Source: Antedon bifida (taxonomy: Eukaryota; Echinodermata; Crinoidea; Comatulida; Antedonidae). Taken from it: a stretch of 64,000 bases of DNA. The notes under the pieces were generated by a model. The model made no database searches, was not told where the DNA came from, and saw nothing but the letters and a program-made list of their open reading frames with translations. Location of the stretch: positions 14,980,417 through 15,044,416 of the forward strand of contig OY727101.1 in assembly GCA_963402885.1 (NCBI GenBank). The letters are read 5' to 3'. The position numbers and the translations under genes were made by a program. Positions 62,075 to 64,000 of this stretch are shown piece by piece; position 1 is the stretch's first letter; each line of letters opens with the position of its first letter.

Positions 62075-62810
62075 TCAATGTTGCTGTGTGTTTCTTTTAT
62101 TGTACTCCATTATGCATTTTCTGAATTCTGTTACTTGATCTTGACATTTCCGCCAGTCTCTGTTGTCTGCCATACATTCCTAAACAAGATCAGAAAGCAG
62201 TTATTATGAGTAGGCCTAAAACTAGCCTAGTACAATAGAATAATTGACCATGCATCCATGATCCAGGTCTCATTTTAAAACCACAACATTTAAAAAATAA
62301 AAATTATTAGGCCTAGGCCCTAGGCCTAATTTATTTATTTTATTCCAATATTTTATATCAATAATCAATATTAAAATATTGATATAATATTTTATTATTT
62401 AAATAGCAATCAAATATTATAATTAATGACAATAATAATAGTTAAAATCAAACGAAAAATGTAAGCCTAGGCCTATGATGTTTATTACGACCTATTTCAG
62501 CCTATCTAGGCCCCTGGTACCAGGGCATCAACTCACACTTTACCACGAATTAACCACTCTGGGCAGCGTACATCAGCAGTAGGCCTAGCTAGGCTGGCAT
62601 ACTAACTAAACTTGGCTTAGGCCTAGTTTCAGTTAATTGTTCGTTTCGATGCATACGCTAATTCGTAATTATTTATACCTGCACTTTATAATGAAGATTG
62701 AGACATCCTGTTTTTTTTATCATCGTATCAACAGGGTCATCCTCTTCATCATCTTCAGCATTGTTGTTGTTAACACGACGACTCCAATCGTGTCCCCTGT
62801 GCGTCGCCAT
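62075..62810 (-). CDS. COA4: Cytochrome c oxidase assembly factor 4 (twin CX9C, 2 exons, complete)
   Basis: Exons 62679-62810 and 62075-62179, joined in phase 0 with GT..AG, encode 78 aa; human COA4 is 87 aa. The N-terminus GHDWSRRVN and the acidic EDDEEDDPVDTMI stretch, followed by KTGC, match COA4 in order. The CHCH domain has Cys36-x9-Cys46 and Cys56-x9-Cys66, with ECMADNRDWRKCQDQVTEFR closest to the human COA4 second half. Twin CX9C proteins are imported and oxidised by the MIA40 pathway in the mitochondrial intermembrane space, where COA4 assists cytochrome oxidase assembly (family knowledge). The start ATG at 62810 is the first in frame with the conserved motif. Its small size makes it easy to miss. 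Confidence 0.94.
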
Positions 62811-64000
62811 GTTCTTGTTATCAGGTGACTGTTAAAGACCAATCAGCAATCAGAAAAGTAAAATTGATCAAATGTTGTTTTATTACTTTTTCTATTCGAA
62901 TGACTTTCTGTTGAGCACAAATTTACAATTCGAATACAAAAAGTACTCAACGAATCTTTACGTTGACAACGAAAGTTCCCAATCGAATACGACAACTATC
63001 TTTCTTTGATAGCAGGGAACTTTTAGTGATGTTCATAACTGCGTTACCCTGTATTCTAAAGTTTATTTTGATGTTTAAACCCATCCTTATACTATCAATC
63101 ATTTCTTGCAAAATAGTTGAATATTTATAGACTACTCAAATATATATAGATTCATTCTACTTTTGTATATCAAGGCTATAAAAAACGTTATAACCTTGGA
63201 TAGAGTAATCCCTGGAGTAACTGTGTCAAATATCAACCCATGTGTGGTAACAATCCTAAAAACGCGCCAAATGTCACTATAGGTTTCGTCTGTGTCAAAG
63301 CCTGTTTGTGTTGTAGGCCTACATTGACTTTGAGGTCGATTCATCGTTAAATTTGTAAGTAACTAGTATTATTAATTCATTTTTAATTTCTCATCACTTA
63401 GGCCACGTGTTTGAGATCAGGTAGGCCTACAAGGAACAATCATTGAGTATATTAGGTTTGACTATTAGCCAGTTTCTGTCTGATAATGATATTTTATCAC
63501 TCGTGTCGTGTGGCACAGGTGCTTTTCAGCTGGCAGTAGCGATTCGATATGATGGCAACCTTGTTTTAGTGTCAATAGAAAACTATATGGTTTAGTTAAA
63601 ATCTCAGAGATTAAACCCAAAGATGAAATAGGTGTGAAAGCATATGAACATGCCATAATTTAGTGCTGTTCCGATCTCTTTAGTCCGTGAGTTTTCAATA
63701 TATTCTTTCCAATAAAAGACATTATGTAGGCTATAATTGTATAATTCACATAAAATAAAACGTCAGCAAAACAACGATGAGTGAGCTCACGGTTTTAATA
63801 GAAAACTCAAGTTCTCAGAATTAAGAATCTTGAATAATAGTTTGATAAACAGTGGAATTTCCCATAATAAACAAAAAAGCAGTTTTCAGATTAACGGTAC
63901 CGGTATCGGATTTATTTTTGCAATAAGTAGACCAAATACCGAACAAAAAAACCGTTCCTTTGGGCTATATGCTCAAATTTCGACAAAACTGGAAATTCCA
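62811..64000. other. Upstream of COA4 to window end
   Basis: It includes the COA4 5' region. At 62875-63000 the words TTTCTGTTGAGCACA, AAGTACTCAACGAA and ATTCGAATAC recall the tandem array at 30795-31130. I recognise no exon in the rest. Confidence 0.55.
62839..62843 (+). promoter_or_regulatory. CCAAT box upstream of COA4
   Basis: ACCAATCAG, an NF-Y-type core, lies 29 nt upstream of the COA4 start codon, in inverted orientation relative to the gene. It may be promoter or leader; assigned by motif only. Confidence 0.35.

Noticed and set aside
63132-63656. Possible exons of another gene upstream of COA4
   Set aside because: The short frames there have no recognisable domain or good splice-site pair; not enough to call.

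Overview
This is eukaryotic, intron-rich nuclear DNA from an animal. It is AT-rich, has GT..AG introns, and carries dense short non-autonomous transposons, tRNA-derived SINEs and non-LTR retrotransposon fragments. Four genes could be assembled exon by exon into proteins close in length and sequence to vertebrate orthologues. A single protein kinase D gene, many miniature inverted-repeat elements and abundant TAGGCCTA-type palindromes suggest a marine invertebrate deuterostome, perhaps an echinoderm. That placement is inference, not proof.

Layout: 2032-13907 (minus) is CCDC61/VFL3, a centriole and basal-body protein, in 15 coding exons (520 aa). 16490-18187 (plus) is an intronless 565-aa gene with a possible degenerate TIR-like domain; it is the least understood gene here. 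21359-26509 (plus) is GINS1/PSF1 of the replicative CMG helicase, in 8 exons (194 aa), with NRF1- and E2F-like sites just upstream. 31983-61007 (minus) is a full protein kinase D in 18 coding exons (876 aa): ubiquitin-like N-terminus, C1a, C1b, PH, kinase and PDZ-type C-terminus. 62075-62810 (minus) is COA4, a twin CX9C mitochondrial protein, in 2 exons (78 aa). Exon phases agree throughout all four spliced genes.

The genes have unrelated jobs (ciliogenesis, possible signalling, DNA replication, DAG-PKC signalling, cytochrome oxidase assembly), and I see no functional cluster. GINS1 and PRKD converge. CCDC61 and the TIR-like gene diverge. COA4 and PRKD are tandem.

Much of the intronic and intergenic DNA is repeats. 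I separate at least eleven inverted-repeat families, here labelled A to K. Family A (about 150 bp) has 13 copies plus a fragment, and family B (about 340 bp) has five. There are also SINEs with tRNA-like heads, two LINE 3' fragments, 128-bp and 77-bp tandem arrays and two GAT-rich minisatellites. The most notable transposon is family G (46519-46741): its two arms match perfectly over 57 bp and it sits in a TA target duplication, so it should be young.
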